Shown here: positions 44,076-53,034 of the stretch, in pieces | Position numbering within the stretch: the first letter of the stretch is position 1 | Layout: the number at the start of each line of letters is the position of its first letter | NCBI RefSeq assembly: GCF_000282115.1 | Contig: NZ_AKJY01000030.1 | Coordinates: 26,307-90,306, forward strand | Length of the DNA: 64,000 nucleotides | DNA from: Chryseobacterium populi | Lineage (GTDB): Bacteria > Bacteroidota > Bacteroidia > Flavobacteriales > Weeksellaceae | Direction: 5' to 3' | Position numbers and translations under genes: made by a program | Notes under the pieces: generated by a model | Seen by the model: the letters and a program-made list of their open reading frames with translations, nothing else | What the model was told of the DNA's origin: nothing | Database searches by the model: none

Positions 44076-44513
44076 ATGAAAAAAATACTCTACTCTTTTT
44101 TATTATTTTCTTCTGCTTGTTTATTCGGACAGAAGAATCCTGCCACAAAATTTGCTGTAGCAAATGATGTTATCGGAACAGTAGATATGTTTAAAGGTAA
44201 AGAAGCTGCTATTCAAAGTATGCATGTATACAAAACTGCTGCTACCTTACCTCAGAATCTTAAAAAATATGATTATCTGGCAGAAAACGGAATAGCTGAA
44301 TTCAAGCTCAAAAAAGGTTATGATAACCTGGACAGAATATCGCTGGCACAGCTTAACCAGCAAAACAATGTAGCTAAAGATACTCCGGTATATATTGAAG
44401 GCTATGAATTCACCAATACAGAAACCAATGTTTTCGGAGATATCCTGGCTAATGTACAGGTAAAGGATTATAACGGTAAAAAAACATTATTTATCACAAC
44501 CACCCAGAAATAA
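44076..44513 (+). CDS. Small exported protein, function unknown
   Basis: A 145-residue protein with a signal peptide (MKKILYSFLLFSSACLFGQ) and no family I recognise. The mature part is hydrophilic, with Lys, Asn and Gln richness and a strand-like C-terminal half (PVYIEGYEFTNTETNVFGDI, GKKTLFITTTQK). The Cys in the signal peptide is not in a convincing lipobox. It is likely a periplasmic Bacteroidota-specific protein. A terminator follows at 44522-44548. Confidence 0.7.
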   Translation: MKKILYSFLLFSSACLFGQKNPATKFAVANDVIGTVDMFKGKEAAIQSMHVYKTAATLPQNLKKYDYLAENGIAEFKLKKGYDNLDRISLAQLNQQNNVAKDTPVYIEGYEFTNTETNVFGDILANVQVKDYNGKKTLFITTTQK

Positions 44514-44521
44514 ATAAAATA

Positions 44522-44548
44522 AGGTACTGAATAAGTACCTTTTTTTAT
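44522..44548. terminator. Bidirectional terminator between the small exported protein gene and rarA
   Basis: AGGTACT pairs with AGTACCT (44522-44541), followed by TTTTTTT on the plus strand. The genes are convergent. Confidence 0.75.
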
Positions 44549-45826
44549 TTAATATTTGTTTGTCCATTTTTTCTTTAGTTCTTCATAAATTTTCTTCTCT
44601 GTCGCATTATTACCGGGCTCATACAATTTCACATTTTTAATTTCTTCCGGAAGAAAATCCTGATTAACGAAATTTCCTTCATACGAATGGGCGTATTTGT
44701 ACTCTTTTCCATAATCCATTTCTTTCATCAGCTTTGTGGGTGCATTTCTTAAATGTAAAGGCACAGGCAGATTCCCGGTTTGCTTTACCAAAGCTAATGC
44801 ATCATTAATAGCCATGTACGCAGAATTACTTTTCGGTGAAACGGCCAGATAAACGGCTGTTTCACTCAGAATAATCCGTGCTTCGGGATTACCGATCACA
44901 TTCACAGATTGGAAACAATTATTTGCAATCACCAGAGCATTCGGATTGGCCAGACCAATATCTTCTGCCGCCAGAATAAGCATTCTTCTTGCAATAAATT
45001 TAATATCTTCTCCGCCTGCAATCATTCTGGCCAGCCAGTATACCGCTCCATTAGGATCACTGCCCCGCATAGATTTTATGAAAGCGGAAATAATATCATA
45101 ATGCTGCTCACCGTTTTTATCATACAGCGCCATGGTTTCCTGTAAAACAGCAAGAACATCTTCGTTAATAATTTCTTTCTGGTCAGAATTTTTATATTGG
45201 TTCAGAACAAGCTCTACCGAATTGATCAGTTTTCGTGCATCCCCACCTGAATATTGAATAAAAGCTTCTTTTTCGAGAATTTTAAAATCTGTTTTCTCAT
45301 CCTCGTTGTATCTCTTACCGGCAATATCAATAAGCTCTTCCAGCTTTTCATAGCTTAAAGCTTTCAGTACATACACCTGGCTTCTTGATAACAAGGCTGA
45401 AACCACTTCAAAGCTGGGGTTTTCAGTCGTGGCTCCTATCAGGACAATCCAGCCCTTCTCCACGGCATGAAGTAATGAATCCTGTTGGGATTTATTAAAT
45501 CGGTGAATTTCATCAATGAATAAAATCGGTGATTTCCCTGAAAACAAATTTTGTTTTTTCGCTTCATCAATAACGTCACGCACATCTTTCACTCCGGAAG
45601 ATACGGCAGAAAGCTTATAAAATTTCCGGCCTGATTTTTCAGAAATAATTTCCGCCAAAGTGGTCTTCCCGGTTCCTGGCGGGCCCCAGAAAATAAGAGA
45701 ATTTAAGGTATCGTTTTCAACCATTTTTCTTATGGTCCCTTTTTCTCCGGTAAGATGCTCCTGCCCAAGAACTTCGTCTAAAGTTTTGGGTCTGAGTTTT
45801 TCAGCCAATGGAATATTTTGATTCAA
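44549..45826 (-). CDS. rarA: Replication-associated recombination ATPase RarA/MgsA
   Basis: A 425-residue AAA+ protein acting at stalled replication forks. Walker A is GPPGTGKTT (48-56), Walker B ILFIDEIHRF (101-110), and sensor I IVLIGATTENPSFEV. The C-terminal half carries the family tetramerisation region (KSMRGSDPNGAVYWLARMIAGGEDI). It lacks long additions, so it is a normal RarA. The stop is convergent with the small exported protein gene. Confidence 0.95.
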   Translation of the reverse strand: MNQNIPLAEKLRPKTLDEVLGQEHLTGEKGTIRKMVENDTLNSLIFWGPPGTGKTTLAEIISEKSGRKFYKLSAVSSGVKDVRDVIDEAKKQNLFSGKSPILFIDEIHRFNKSQQDSLLHAVEKGWIVLIGATTENPSFEVVSALLSRSQVYVLKALSYEKLEELIDIAGKRYNEDEKTDFKILEKEAFIQYSGGDARKLINSVELVLNQYKNSDQKEIINEDVLAVLQETMALYDKNGEQHYDIISAFIKSMRGSDPNGAVYWLARMIAGGEDIKFIARRMLILAAEDIGLANPNALVIANNCFQSVNVIGNPEARIILSETAVYLAVSPKSNSAYMAINDALALVKQTGNLPVPLHLRNAPTKLMKEMDYGKEYKYAHSYEGNFVNQDFLPEEIKNVKLYEPGNNATEKKIYEELKKKWTNKY

Positions 45827-45911
45827 GATTTTTTAAAATTTTTAAATGCATTGCTCAGATTTCACCTCTGAAACTTATAACAAATTTAAACTAATTTTCA
45901 TTTTTTTACCC

Positions 45912-45919
45912 TATTTTTG
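45912..45919 (+). promoter_or_regulatory. -7 promoter element before yidD
   Basis: TATTTTTG matches TAnnTTTG exactly, but the -33 region lacks a TTG. The predicted start falls 0-2 nt before the proposed TTG start codon of yidD. Confidence 0.4.
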
Positions 45920-45926
45920 CATTGTT

Positions 45927-46175
45927 TTGAAACTTACATTCAATAAAATCATCATATTTCCCCTGGTAATTCTAATAAAATTTTACCAGTGGTTTATCTC
46001 GCCCTTACTCCCCAAAAACTGCCGGTATGAACCCACCTGTTCCCATTATATGGTAGAAGCGTTACAGGTGCACGGTGTTTTTAAAGGATTCTGGCTGGGT
46101 ATCAGAAGAATTTCAAAATGCCATCCCTGGGGCGGAAGCGGATATGATCCCGTACCTCCAAAAAATTTAAAATAA
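45927..46175 (+). CDS. yidD: Membrane protein insertion efficiency factor YidD
   Basis: An 83-residue peripheral membrane protein that helps YidC-dependent insertion. The family core is [19 protein letters not shown] and [16 protein letters not shown], then [24 protein letters not shown], with the conserved cysteines. The frame is open back to an ATG at 45846, but that would give 109 residues with an unusual N-terminus. I propose the TTG at 45927 ([16 protein letters not shown]), which gives family length and lies just after the TATTTTTG element. lgt follows 22 bp later. Confidence 0.85.
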   Translation: MKLTFNKIIIFPLVILIKFYQWFISPLLPKNCRYEPTCSHYMVEALQVHGVFKGFWLGIRRISKCHPWGGSGYDPVPPKNLK

Positions 46176-46197
46176 ATAAACTATCAAAAAAATAGAA

Positions 46198-47466
46198 ATG
46201 AGTAATATTTTTTTCAGAATTTACCTTGTATTATTTGCGTTCATCACTCAGTGTTTTTTTGCGCAGGAATACCCGGGCGGTCTATCCGACGGAACTTTAA
46301 AAATAAACAGCACGGAGATCCCGGTAAAAATCTATTCCACAACAGAGCTTGGAGATCTTGACGCTTTTGCTGATAAGAAAACGGAAGGCAATGTCCTGGT
46401 TATCTTAAATAAATCTAACTTTGAACCGGCCTATTTTAATTACAGTGTATTAACTCTGGCTAAATATAAAAATGCAAGGTACCAGTTCTTCAGCAAAGAT
46501 TTTAAATTAATCGATGCTGCTGCAACTCCTGAAAATATTGAAACTTTCAAATATGCCGTAAGATCTGCACAGCCCATTGCATCAGCTGATCAGGTACAGC
46601 TGAAAACTCCGTTTAAGATCTGGGATCCTTCAACAGGTATTCATCTGGGGCCTATTACCCTGCATTACTATAGCTTAATGTTTATTTTCGCTTTTGGATT
46701 CGGGTACCTTCTGATGACCATGATTTTCAAAATCGACAACGTTAACCAAAAATATTTAGAGCCTCTTTTCACATGGACTTTAATCGGAACCATTCTTGGG
46801 GCAAGAATGGGACACGTTATTTTTTACCAGCCGGAACTTTTTAAAGAAGATTTCTGGAGTGTGTTTTTACCGATCAGTACTAAAAACGGTTTAAAATTCA
46901 CAGGATTTTCAGGGTTGGCAAGTCATGGAGCTACCATCGCCTTAATTTTCACAACATTATATTATTCATTTAAGATCATCAAAAAAAATCCTTTCTGGGT
47001 ATATGACAGACTAGGTATTGTCGTATCGCTGGGTGGTGCTTTTGTAAGAATGGGGAACTTTTTCAATTCTGAAATTGTAGGAAAACCTGTAGACCCGAAT
47101 TCTCCGTTTGCCTTATTATTTCCTCAGCAGAGCAGTGAATACGGCTTAACGGTTCCACGTTATCCTACCCAGCTTTTTGAAGCAGTAGGATATGTGCTTT
47201 TGTTTGTTTTATTATGGGTTCTGTACAAAAAAACAAACAAAAAATATCAGCAGGGATGGTTATTCGGATTATTCTTTATTATTCTCTGGGCCATAAGATT
47301 CTTTGTAGAATTTTTAAAAGAGCCTCAGGGTGATGAGTTTATCCAGATCGGAGGTTTAAATACAGGTCAGGTGCTTTCCATACCTTTTATGATTGCCGGA
47401 TTTATCATTATGATCATGTCTAAAAAATTCAGAATCACCCAGGCAGAAAACGAAAAACCTGAATAA
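46198..47466 (+). CDS. lgt: Prolipoprotein diacylglyceryl transferase with long N-terminal extension
   Basis: Attaches diacylglycerol to the lipobox Cys of prolipoproteins in the inner membrane. The Lgt core occupies about residues 145-415: LHYYSLMF, GTILGARMGHVIFYQ, SGLASHGA (His243, the HGG position), VRMGNFFNSE (Arg284) and RYPTQLFEA. Compared with typical Lgt (~270-290 residues) there are about 140 extra N-terminal residues: a signal-like helix (1-22) and a soluble domain that would lie in the periplasm. This extension seems to be a Bacteroidota feature. It shares a strand and probably a transcript with yidD. Confidence 0.93.
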   Translation: MSNIFFRIYLVLFAFITQCFFAQEYPGGLSDGTLKINSTEIPVKIYSTTELGDLDAFADKKTEGNVLVILNKSNFEPAYFNYSVLTLAKYKNARYQFFSKDFKLIDAAATPENIETFKYAVRSAQPIASADQVQLKTPFKIWDPSTGIHLGPITLHYYSLMFIFAFGFGYLLMTMIFKIDNVNQKYLEPLFTWTLIGTILGARMGHVIFYQPELFKEDFWSVFLPISTKNGLKFTGFSGLASHGATIALIFTTLYYSFKIIKKNPFWVYDRLGIVVSLGGAFVRMGNFFNSEIVGKPVDPNSPFALLFPQQSSEYGLTVPRYPTQLFEAVGYVLLFVLLWVLYKKTNKKYQQGWLFGLFFIILWAIRFFVEFLKEPQGDEFIQIGGLNTGQVLSIPFMIAGFIIMIMSKKFRITQAENEKPE

Positions 47467-47492
47467 AGATAATTTTGAAATAAAATGCAGAT

Positions 47493-47518
47493 AAAGCCAC
47501 AGTTTTGTGGCTTTTTTA
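47493..47518. terminator. Bidirectional terminator between lgt and nnr
   Basis: AAAGCCACA (47493-47501) pairs perfectly with TGTGGCTTT (47506-47514), followed by TTTT on the plus strand. The genes are convergent. Confidence 0.85.
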
Positions 47519-47522
47519 TTGA

Positions 47523-49034
47523 TTATAACTTTACTGAAATTTTTGTGTTAATCTCTTCAAAAACATTTCCCAACTCATTAATAACATCTGTAGGAAGCAT
47601 TGATTCTTTAGAATATTTTTCAGCTGCAAAATCTGCGGCCTTACCATGAATCCATACCCCGAAAACAGCCGCGTACTCTTCAGTATATCCCTGAGCAAGA
47701 AGGGAAGTTATAATGCCGGTCAGGATATCTCCGCTTCCGCCTTTGGCCAGCCCCGCATTTCCGGTAATATTATAGTATACTTTTCCTTCAGGGGTAATGA
47801 TCTGGGTATGATGGTCTTTTAAGACAATATAAATATTGAACTCAGCTGCTTTTTTACGGGCCAGTTCCAGTCTTTCAAACGAATTTTGAGCAGCTCCAAA
47901 CAACCGTTCAAATTCTTTAGGATGTGGTGTTATTATTGATTTTTGAGGAATTAGCTTTAAGTTTTTTTTATTTTCTGAAATAATGTTCAATGCATCTGCA
48001 TCAAGAATTAACGGTTTTGAGTAATCTTTTAAAAATTGTAAAAGGTTTTTCCCGGTTTCAGGATCAGTTCCCAAGCCCGGGCCGATTCCACAGGCTGAGT
48101 TTTCATCAATTTCAAAACTATTAATGTATTTTTCACCCCCTACCACAAACATAGCTTCCGGACAGGAAGTCTGTAAAATTTCATAGCCGCATCTCGGAGC
48201 CAGTGTGAAAGTCAACCCGGCACCGGCTTTTAAAGCTGCTCTTGTTGAAAGTACGGCTGCTCCAATTTTTCCATAGCTGCCCGCTACCATAGTAGCTTTT
48301 CCGTGAGTTCCTTTATGTGAAAACTCCTGTCTTGGCCTGAATATTTTACCCACTACCTCATCATCAATCACAAAATAATCTGTTTCCGTCCCGGAAATAT
48401 ATTCTTCGTTTAAATCAATATCTAAAACAACTACTTTTCCGGCATATATTCCTGTTTCCGGATGGAGAAAGCTTCGTTTCCAGAACTGAAAGCTTAAGGT
48501 ATAATCTGCTTTAAAGATTACGGAATCTTCTGCTGTAATCTGATCCGGAAAAAGTCCGGAAGGGATATCAATGGAAATTTTGAGGCTGTTTTTTAAATTC
48601 AGCTCGTTTATGATATCTTTATATCCGGCATCCAGAGGCCTCGACAAACCCGTTCCGAAAAGAGCATCAATAATTACTGTTTTGCTGCGGTAATGATGGG
48701 TTTCGTCAAAATTGATGATTGATATCCCGGAAAATTCTTTTAATCTTTTAAGGTTTATTTCTGCATCTTCTGAAAATTTTGTTTTGGGCCCATTTATAAA
48801 TATATCTACTTCAAAACCTTTTAGATAAAGCATTCTGGCTATCGCAAATCCGTCCCCGCCATTATTTCCAAGGCCACAGAAAACAGCCATAGTTTTATAA
48901 TCCTTACAATTTTCAGCAATCCAGTCTGCACATGCCTGTGCGGCTCTTTCCATCAGCTGGATGGAAGAAACAGGTTCGTTTGAAATGGTATACTGATCAC
49001 ATTGACGTATTTGTTCTGCCGTAAAAATTTTCAT
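47523..49034 (-). CDS. nnr: Bifunctional NAD(P)H-hydrate epimerase / ADP-dependent dehydratase
   Basis: Repairs hydrated NADH and NADPH. The 503 residues hold an N-terminal YjeF epimerase domain (CGLGNNGGDGFAIARML, about 53-69) and a C-terminal ribokinase-like dehydratase with SIITPHPKEFERLFG and the catalytic GLAKGGSGDILTGII near residue 430. Both domains look intact. It is a single gene, convergent with lgt and divergent from mscL. Confidence 0.95.
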   Translation of the reverse strand: MKIFTAEQIRQCDQYTISNEPVSSIQLMERAAQACADWIAENCKDYKTMAVFCGLGNNGGDGFAIARMLYLKGFEVDIFINGPKTKFSEDAEINLKRLKEFSGISIINFDETHHYRSKTVIIDALFGTGLSRPLDAGYKDIINELNLKNSLKISIDIPSGLFPDQITAEDSVIFKADYTLSFQFWKRSFLHPETGIYAGKVVVLDIDLNEEYISGTETDYFVIDDEVVGKIFRPRQEFSHKGTHGKATMVAGSYGKIGAAVLSTRAALKAGAGLTFTLAPRCGYEILQTSCPEAMFVVGGEKYINSFEIDENSACGIGPGLGTDPETGKNLLQFLKDYSKPLILDADALNIISENKKNLKLIPQKSIITPHPKEFERLFGAAQNSFERLELARKKAAEFNIYIVLKDHHTQIITPEGKVYYNITGNAGLAKGGSGDILTGIITSLLAQGYTEEYAAVFGVWIHGKAADFAAEKYSKESMLPTDVINELGNVFEEINTKISVKL

Positions 49035-49178
49035 ATTGAATTAGTCTTCGTCTAATTTAGAAAATATTAATTCAATTTTCTTAGGGAAAAGAAAAATTAA
49101 CTTTTCAAAAAACCATTTATAAAATAATTTTTCATAAATAAATATCCTTTAAAAACGCAAAAAAATAACATTTTTAGT

Positions 49179-49186
49179 TATATTTG
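49179..49186 (+). promoter_or_regulatory. -7 promoter element of mscL
   Basis: TATATTTG matches TAnnTTTG, 26 nt before the ATG. No clear TTG lies at the expected distance. Confidence 0.45.
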
Positions 49187-49212
49187 TTTAACACAACATT
49201 AAAAAATAAATT

Positions 49213-49593
49213 ATGGGATTTATAAAAGAGTTTAAAGAGTTTGCTGTAAAAGGCAATGTGGTCGATTTAGCAGTAGGGGTTATTATCGGTGCTGCTTTCG
49301 GTAAAATTGTTTCTTCACTGGTAGAGGATGTTATCACACCATTACTTTTGAACCCGGCTCTTAAAGCTGCAGGTGCGGAAAACATCGCAAAACTTACATG
49401 GAATGGAGTTGCTTACGGTAATTTTTTATCTGCGATAATTAACTTCTTATGTATTGCGCTGGTTCTGTTTATCATGATTAAAGGGATCAATAAAATCAAT
49501 AAAAAAGAAGAGTCTGCCCCGGCCGGACCAACCGACGATCAAAAATTATTAATGGAAATCAGAGATTTGCTTAAAAGCAAAAACAATATATAA
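49213..49593 (+). CDS. mscL: Large-conductance mechanosensitive channel
   Basis: A 126-residue homopentameric channel that opens under osmotic downshock. The N-terminal amphipathic helix (MGFIKEFKEFAVKGNVVDLA) leads into TM1 (VGVIIGAAFGKIVSSLVEDV, holding the glycine/alanine-rich gate). TM2 is FLSAIINFLCIALVLFIMIK, and the cytosolic C-terminal helix bundle is DDQKLLMEIRDLLKSK. Length and motifs are normal. It is a single-gene unit followed by a terminator. Confidence 0.96.
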   Translation: MGFIKEFKEFAVKGNVVDLAVGVIIGAAFGKIVSSLVEDVITPLLLNPALKAAGAENIAKLTWNGVAYGNFLSAIINFLCIALVLFIMIKGINKINKKEESAPAGPTDDQKLLMEIRDLLKSKNNI

Positions 49594-49600
49594 AATAAAA

Positions 49601-49628
49601 ACACCTCTATTTCTGAGGTGTTTTTTTA
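49601..49628 (+). terminator. Terminator of mscL
   Basis: ACACCTC (49601-49607) pairs with GAGGTGT (49615-49621), followed by TTTTTTT. Confidence 0.85.
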
Positions 49629-49647
49629 TGGATATACTCATTAAAAA

Positions 49648-50607
49648 TTAATGAATCTGTAAAATACTTGAAATCTGTTCTGCCAGAGATAAACCTATTC
49701 TGTCCTGAGCTTCCAGTGTTGATGCTCCCGTATGAGGAGTCAGGGATATTTTTGAATGATTCAGGATTTCTCTGGAAGGCGTCGGTTCGTTGATAAAAAC
49801 ATCAAGGCCTGCAAATCTTACTTTTCCGGAATCAAGAGCTTCAATTAGAGCTGCTTCGTCAATAACACCACCTCTTGAACAGTTTACGATCGCTACTCCG
49901 TTTTTCATCAGTTCAAATTCATTCTTACCGATCATGTAGCCCTCTTTCTGAGCCGGAACATGAAGGGTAATAAAATCCGAATGTTTCAATACTTCCTGCA
50001 AAGGTTCAGTTTCAATATCAACATTGATAAACTGGTTGTTGTAAAACTTCACTTTAATGCTTGCCTTTCCTACATTATTATCGGCCGCTACTACTCTCAT
50101 TCCAAGGCCCAGGGCAATTCTTGCCACTTCCTGCCCGATTCTTCCCATTCCTACAATTCCGATGGTTTTTCCTCTCAGCTCAATTCCTGCAGCATAAGCT
50201 TTTTTAAGGCCGGCAAATTCAGTATTTCCTACTAAAGGCATTTTTCTGTTGGAATCCTGTAAAAATCTTGCTCCTGAAAACAAATGGGCAAAGACCAATT
50301 CTGCCACAGATTCCGAAGAAGCTGAAGGAGTGTTGATCACATGAATCCCTTTTTCCCTTGCATAATCCACATCAATATTATCCATTCCTACACCTCCTCT
50401 GCCGATGATCCCGATAGACGGACAGTTATCAATAATATCCTTTCTTACCTGGGTTGCACTACGCACCAGTAATGTACGGATCTTATGTTCATTAATATAA
50501 TCTACCAAAAACTCCTGCGGAACTTTTGCAGTAATTACTTCAAAACCTTTCTCAGTTAATGCATCAATACCTGATTGATCCAGACCGTCATTTGCTAAAA
50601 CTTTCAT
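49648..50607 (-). CDS. D-2-hydroxyacid dehydrogenase, probable 3-phosphoglycerate dehydrogenase
   Basis: A 319-residue NAD-dependent dehydrogenase of the SerA family. The nucleotide-binding motif is GIVGMGRIGQEVARIALGLG. The catalytic Arg lies in NCSRGGVIDEAAL, the Glu in FINEPTPS and the His in LTPHTGAS. There is no ACT domain, so it would be the short form of phosphoglycerate dehydrogenase (first step of serine synthesis), but no serC or serB is adjacent. Another 2-hydroxyacid substrate remains possible. It is downstream of the HAD protein gene, across a repeat-like gap. Confidence 0.87.
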   Translation of the reverse strand: MKVLANDGLDQSGIDALTEKGFEVITAKVPQEFLVDYINEHKIRTLLVRSATQVRKDIIDNCPSIGIIGRGGVGMDNIDVDYAREKGIHVINTPSASSESVAELVFAHLFSGARFLQDSNRKMPLVGNTEFAGLKKAYAAGIELRGKTIGIVGMGRIGQEVARIALGLGMRVVAADNNVGKASIKVKFYNNQFINVDIETEPLQEVLKHSDFITLHVPAQKEGYMIGKNEFELMKNGVAIVNCSRGGVIDEAALIEALDSGKVRFAGLDVFINEPTPSREILNHSKISLTPHTGASTLEAQDRIGLSLAEQISSILQIH

Positions 50608-50616
50608 AAATACAGT

Positions 50617-50699
50617 TATATTTAAAAATTGAAAGATTTAAAAATTAAAAAATCAGTATTTACTTTAATCGTTTAATCTTTAAATCTTTGAATTATACT
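50617..50699. repeat. AT-rich TTTAATC/AAATCTTT word repeat
   Basis: The gap between the HAD and dehydrogenase genes reads 'attgaaagatttaaaaatta' and then 'tttaatcgtttaatctttaa'. The two halves are roughly inverted with respect to each other, and the TTTAATC words recall the end of the repeat at 29604-29683. It may form a large AT-rich hairpin. Confidence 0.4.
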
Positions 50700-51107
50700 T
50701 TAATCTTCTTTGAAAACTTCGATGGTCACCTGTTTTTCTACAAGATCTGTAAATTTCCCTTTATATCGGGTTGCTCTTACAAGATGGTTATCGATCCAGT
50801 GATAATTCCCGCCTCTTGGTTTCCCGCATAAAACACTATGATATTTAAATCCGTGTTTATCCAGCCAGTCGATCGTAATCTGCTTTAAATTTTCGGTTCT
50901 TGAAGTGAAAAAGCAAATCTGGTGACCTTCATCATACCATTTATTGATTGTTGCCAAAGCATCCGGATAAGGTTCACAGGTAACCATTCTTTCCGGTTCT
51001 TCATTAGGAACATCATCTGTAATCGTTCCGTCAATGTCTATCAAATAGTTTTTTACACCGTCCTTCAGTATGGGACTTATGTGTTCGATATATTCTAACT
51101 CCATCAT
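50700..51107 (-). CDS. Small HAD-superfamily hydrolase (often annotated as phosphoheptose isomerase)
   Basis: A 135-residue protein with the HAD motif I YLIDIDGTITDD (Asp24 nucleophile, Asp26), motif II FFTSRT (69-74) and a motif III/IV region CGKPRGGNYHWIDNH. It lacks a cap domain. Family members in Bacteroidota are often named phosphoheptose isomerase, but the sequence supports a phosphatase-type enzyme instead. ATG 51107 and 51104 are equivalent starts. TAACTTTG (51129-51122, minus) is a likely -7 element. Confidence 0.8.
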   Translation of the reverse strand: MMELEYIEHISPILKDGVKNYLIDIDGTITDDVPNEEPERMVTCEPYPDALATINKWYDEGHQICFFTSRTENLKQITIDWLDKHGFKYHSVLCGKPRGGNYHWIDNHLVRATRYKGKFTDLVEKQVTIEVFKED

Positions 51108-51339
51108 TAAAATTTGAATTGCAAAGTTAAGATTTTTACACCAAAAGGCAGAGTTAAACTTAGATAATATTAAAATTTTAAACTAAAAACAATTATTTTA
51201 CGAATAAAATAAATTAAAACTCTATAAATTCCACAATAATGATTAATTATTTTCAGTTTTTTCTATATTAAATGGTATTTTGTATTGACGTTAAAATAAT
51301 TTTTTGTTTTAGATTTAATCCCATGATATTTATATAATC

Positions 51340-51942
51340 ATGAAAAAAATACTCTCTCTTATTTTCTGTCTTATCGGATGGTTTGCACTGATTGCACAAT
51401 ATTATTTACTGCTGGAAAATAATATCAATTCTTTTTGGGAAAGTACAGTCAGGTTCTTTAGCTTCTTTACCATTCTCACCAATTTAATTGTTGCCGTTTA
51501 TTTTACCGTTCAGGCTTTAAAACCTCAATCTAAAAAAGATACAGATCCGGGGATACTAACTTCTATTACCCTATATATCTGTATCGTCGGAATCATTTAT
51601 CAGGTCATTCTCCGGTCTACCTGGAATCCTCAAGGGTTACAAAAACTGGTTGATGAGCTATTACACAGCGTTATTCCTGTTCTTACTATCATTTATTGGT
51701 ATCTGTATGAAAATAAAAGCAGCCTGAATTATAAACAAATCCTTAAATGGGCAGTTTATCCTTTACTGTACTTTATTTTCATTATCATCAGAGGCAGCTT
51801 TTCCGGCTTTTATCCTTATCCTTTTGTTGATGTAAACATCATAGGCTTTACACAGGTTTTAATGAACGCATTCTGGGTATTGGTCTTCTTTGCAGGACTG
51901 TCAGTGATTTTCATTCTAATCGGGAAAGCATTGAAGAAATAA
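51340..51942 (+). CDS. Pr6Pr family membrane protein
   Basis: A 200-residue inner-membrane protein with about six hydrophobic helices. It starts MKKILSLIFCLIGWFALIAQ and has the family segment RFFSFFTILTNLIVAVYFTV, then LLHSVIPVLTIIYWYLYENK and FFAGLSVIFILIGKALKK. This corresponds to the Pr6Pr/FAR-17a/AIG1-like family, whose bacterial function is not known. It stands alone; the 232-bp gap before it shows no recognised element. Confidence 0.82.
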   Translation: MKKILSLIFCLIGWFALIAQYYLLLENNINSFWESTVRFFSFFTILTNLIVAVYFTVQALKPQSKKDTDPGILTSITLYICIVGIIYQVILRSTWNPQGLQKLVDELLHSVIPVLTIIYWYLYENKSSLNYKQILKWAVYPLLYFIFIIIRGSFSGFYPYPFVDVNIIGFTQVLMNAFWVLVFFAGLSVIFILIGKALKK

Positions 51943-52029
51943 TTTTCGCTTACTGATGCTAAAATCTTCGGTTAACTCTATAATCACATGATGTTTTACC
52001 AAAAATTTCCAAAATACATTTTTAAGACT

Positions 52030-52037
52030 TACATTTG
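52030..52037 (+). promoter_or_regulatory. -7 element directly before idi (possible leaderless start)
   Basis: TACATTTG matches TAnnTTTG and ends only 5 nt before the idi ATG, so transcription would begin at or next to the start codon. No TTG was found at the usual distance. Confidence 0.45.
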
Positions 52038-52042
52038 TAGGA

Positions 52043-52552
52043 ATGGAAGAATTCGTAGTTTTAGTAAATCCTGAAGATGAAGTTTTGGGGTTGATGGAGA
52101 AACAGCAGGCTCACATTAACGGCTTGCTACACCGTGCATTCTCCGTTTTTTTATTTAACCGCAAAGGCGAAATGCTCCTCCAGAAAAGAGCTTCTGAAAA
52201 ATATCATTCACCTGGTCAATGGACCAATGCCGTATGTTCACACCCGAGAAAAGATGAAACTTACCTGGCAGGGGCAAACCGAAGGATAAAAGAAGAGCTG
52301 GGAATAGCAACCGAACTGTCAGAAAAATTCAGTTTCATTTACAAAGCTGATGTAGGTAGAGGCCTTTGGGAACATGAACTCGACCATGTTTTTATAGGAA
52401 ATTATGAGGCTGATTTCAATCTGAATACAGAGGAAGTGGAAGAAGTACGCTATATTTCTATGGAAGATCTGGATAAAGAAATCTCTGAAAATCCGGAAAA
52501 TTTTACAGAATGGTTTAAAATCATTCTCGAAGAATATAAACACCATTTTTAA
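52043..52552 (+). CDS. idi: Isopentenyl-diphosphate delta-isomerase, type 1
   Basis: Interconverts IPP and DMAPP for isoprenoid synthesis. The 169-residue Nudix-fold enzyme has the catalytic Cys65 (TNAVCSHPR), the metal-binding His pair of this segment, Glu110/Glu112 (WEHELDHVF), and Nudix-box remnant RRIKEELGI. The type 1 pattern is complete. Its stop abuts the start of the next gene (TAAATG), so the two are co-transcribed. The ATG follows a promoter element so closely that the mRNA may be leaderless. Confidence 0.95.
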   Translation: MEEFVVLVNPEDEVLGLMEKQQAHINGLLHRAFSVFLFNRKGEMLLQKRASEKYHSPGQWTNAVCSHPRKDETYLAGANRRIKEELGIATELSEKFSFIYKADVGRGLWEHELDHVFIGNYEADFNLNTEEVEEVRYISMEDLDKEISENPENFTEWFKIILEEYKHHF

Positions 52553-53023
52553 ATGATGAAAAAAACACTTTTGATCACGGCTTTTTTATTAGGTTATTTC
52601 TCTTTTGCCCAGAAAGCAAAAGCTTATGACAGTCCGAACTACTCTATCAACGTACCGGAAGGCTGGAAAGCAACTAACGATAATGACATTGTCAATATTT
52701 TTCCATCCAACGAAATCGGAGCCATTACGATTTCCGAATACCATGACCTGAACCTTCCGAAAGAAGAGGTAAAAAAATTCATTCTTTCTCTCTATAAATC
52801 GACCGATGAGGAAAGTAAAATAAAATCCGGTAAGGGTAAAAAAGGCTATATGGAATACTTTTATGAGTATTTTGATGAGCATGAAAAACTTTTCTGGATC
52901 ACGAAAGTATATCAGAAAGATAAAAACCTTTTCCTTATTTCTATTAATTGTGGCCAGAAATACTGGAACGGCAATTATATGAACCTTTTCAATGAAACCT
53001 TTAACAGTTTTAAAATAAAGTAA
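52553..53023 (+). CDS. Exported PsbP-like protein, function unknown
   Basis: A 156-residue protein with a signal peptide ([20 protein letters not shown]). The mature part begins with [20 protein letters not shown], the typical opening of the PsbP/MOG1-like fold in small Bacteroidota exported proteins, and ends [11 protein letters not shown]. No catalytic motif is visible. It lies between idi (no gap) and gcvT (11 bp), so it shares their transcript. It has no obvious metabolic link to them. Confidence 0.75.
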   Translation: MMKKTLLITAFLLGYFSFAQKAKAYDSPNYSINVPEGWKATNDNDIVNIFPSNEIGAITISEYHDLNLPKEEVKKFILSLYKSTDEESKIKSGKGKKGYMEYFYEYFDEHEKLFWITKVYQKDKNLFLISINCGQKYWNGNYMNLFNETFNSFKIK

Positions 53024-53034
53024 TAAAAGTAAAT

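Noticed and set aside
45846..45926. ATG start for yidD giving 109 residues
   Set aside because: The added residues do not resemble YidD, and the -7 promoter element at 45912-45919 lies within them.
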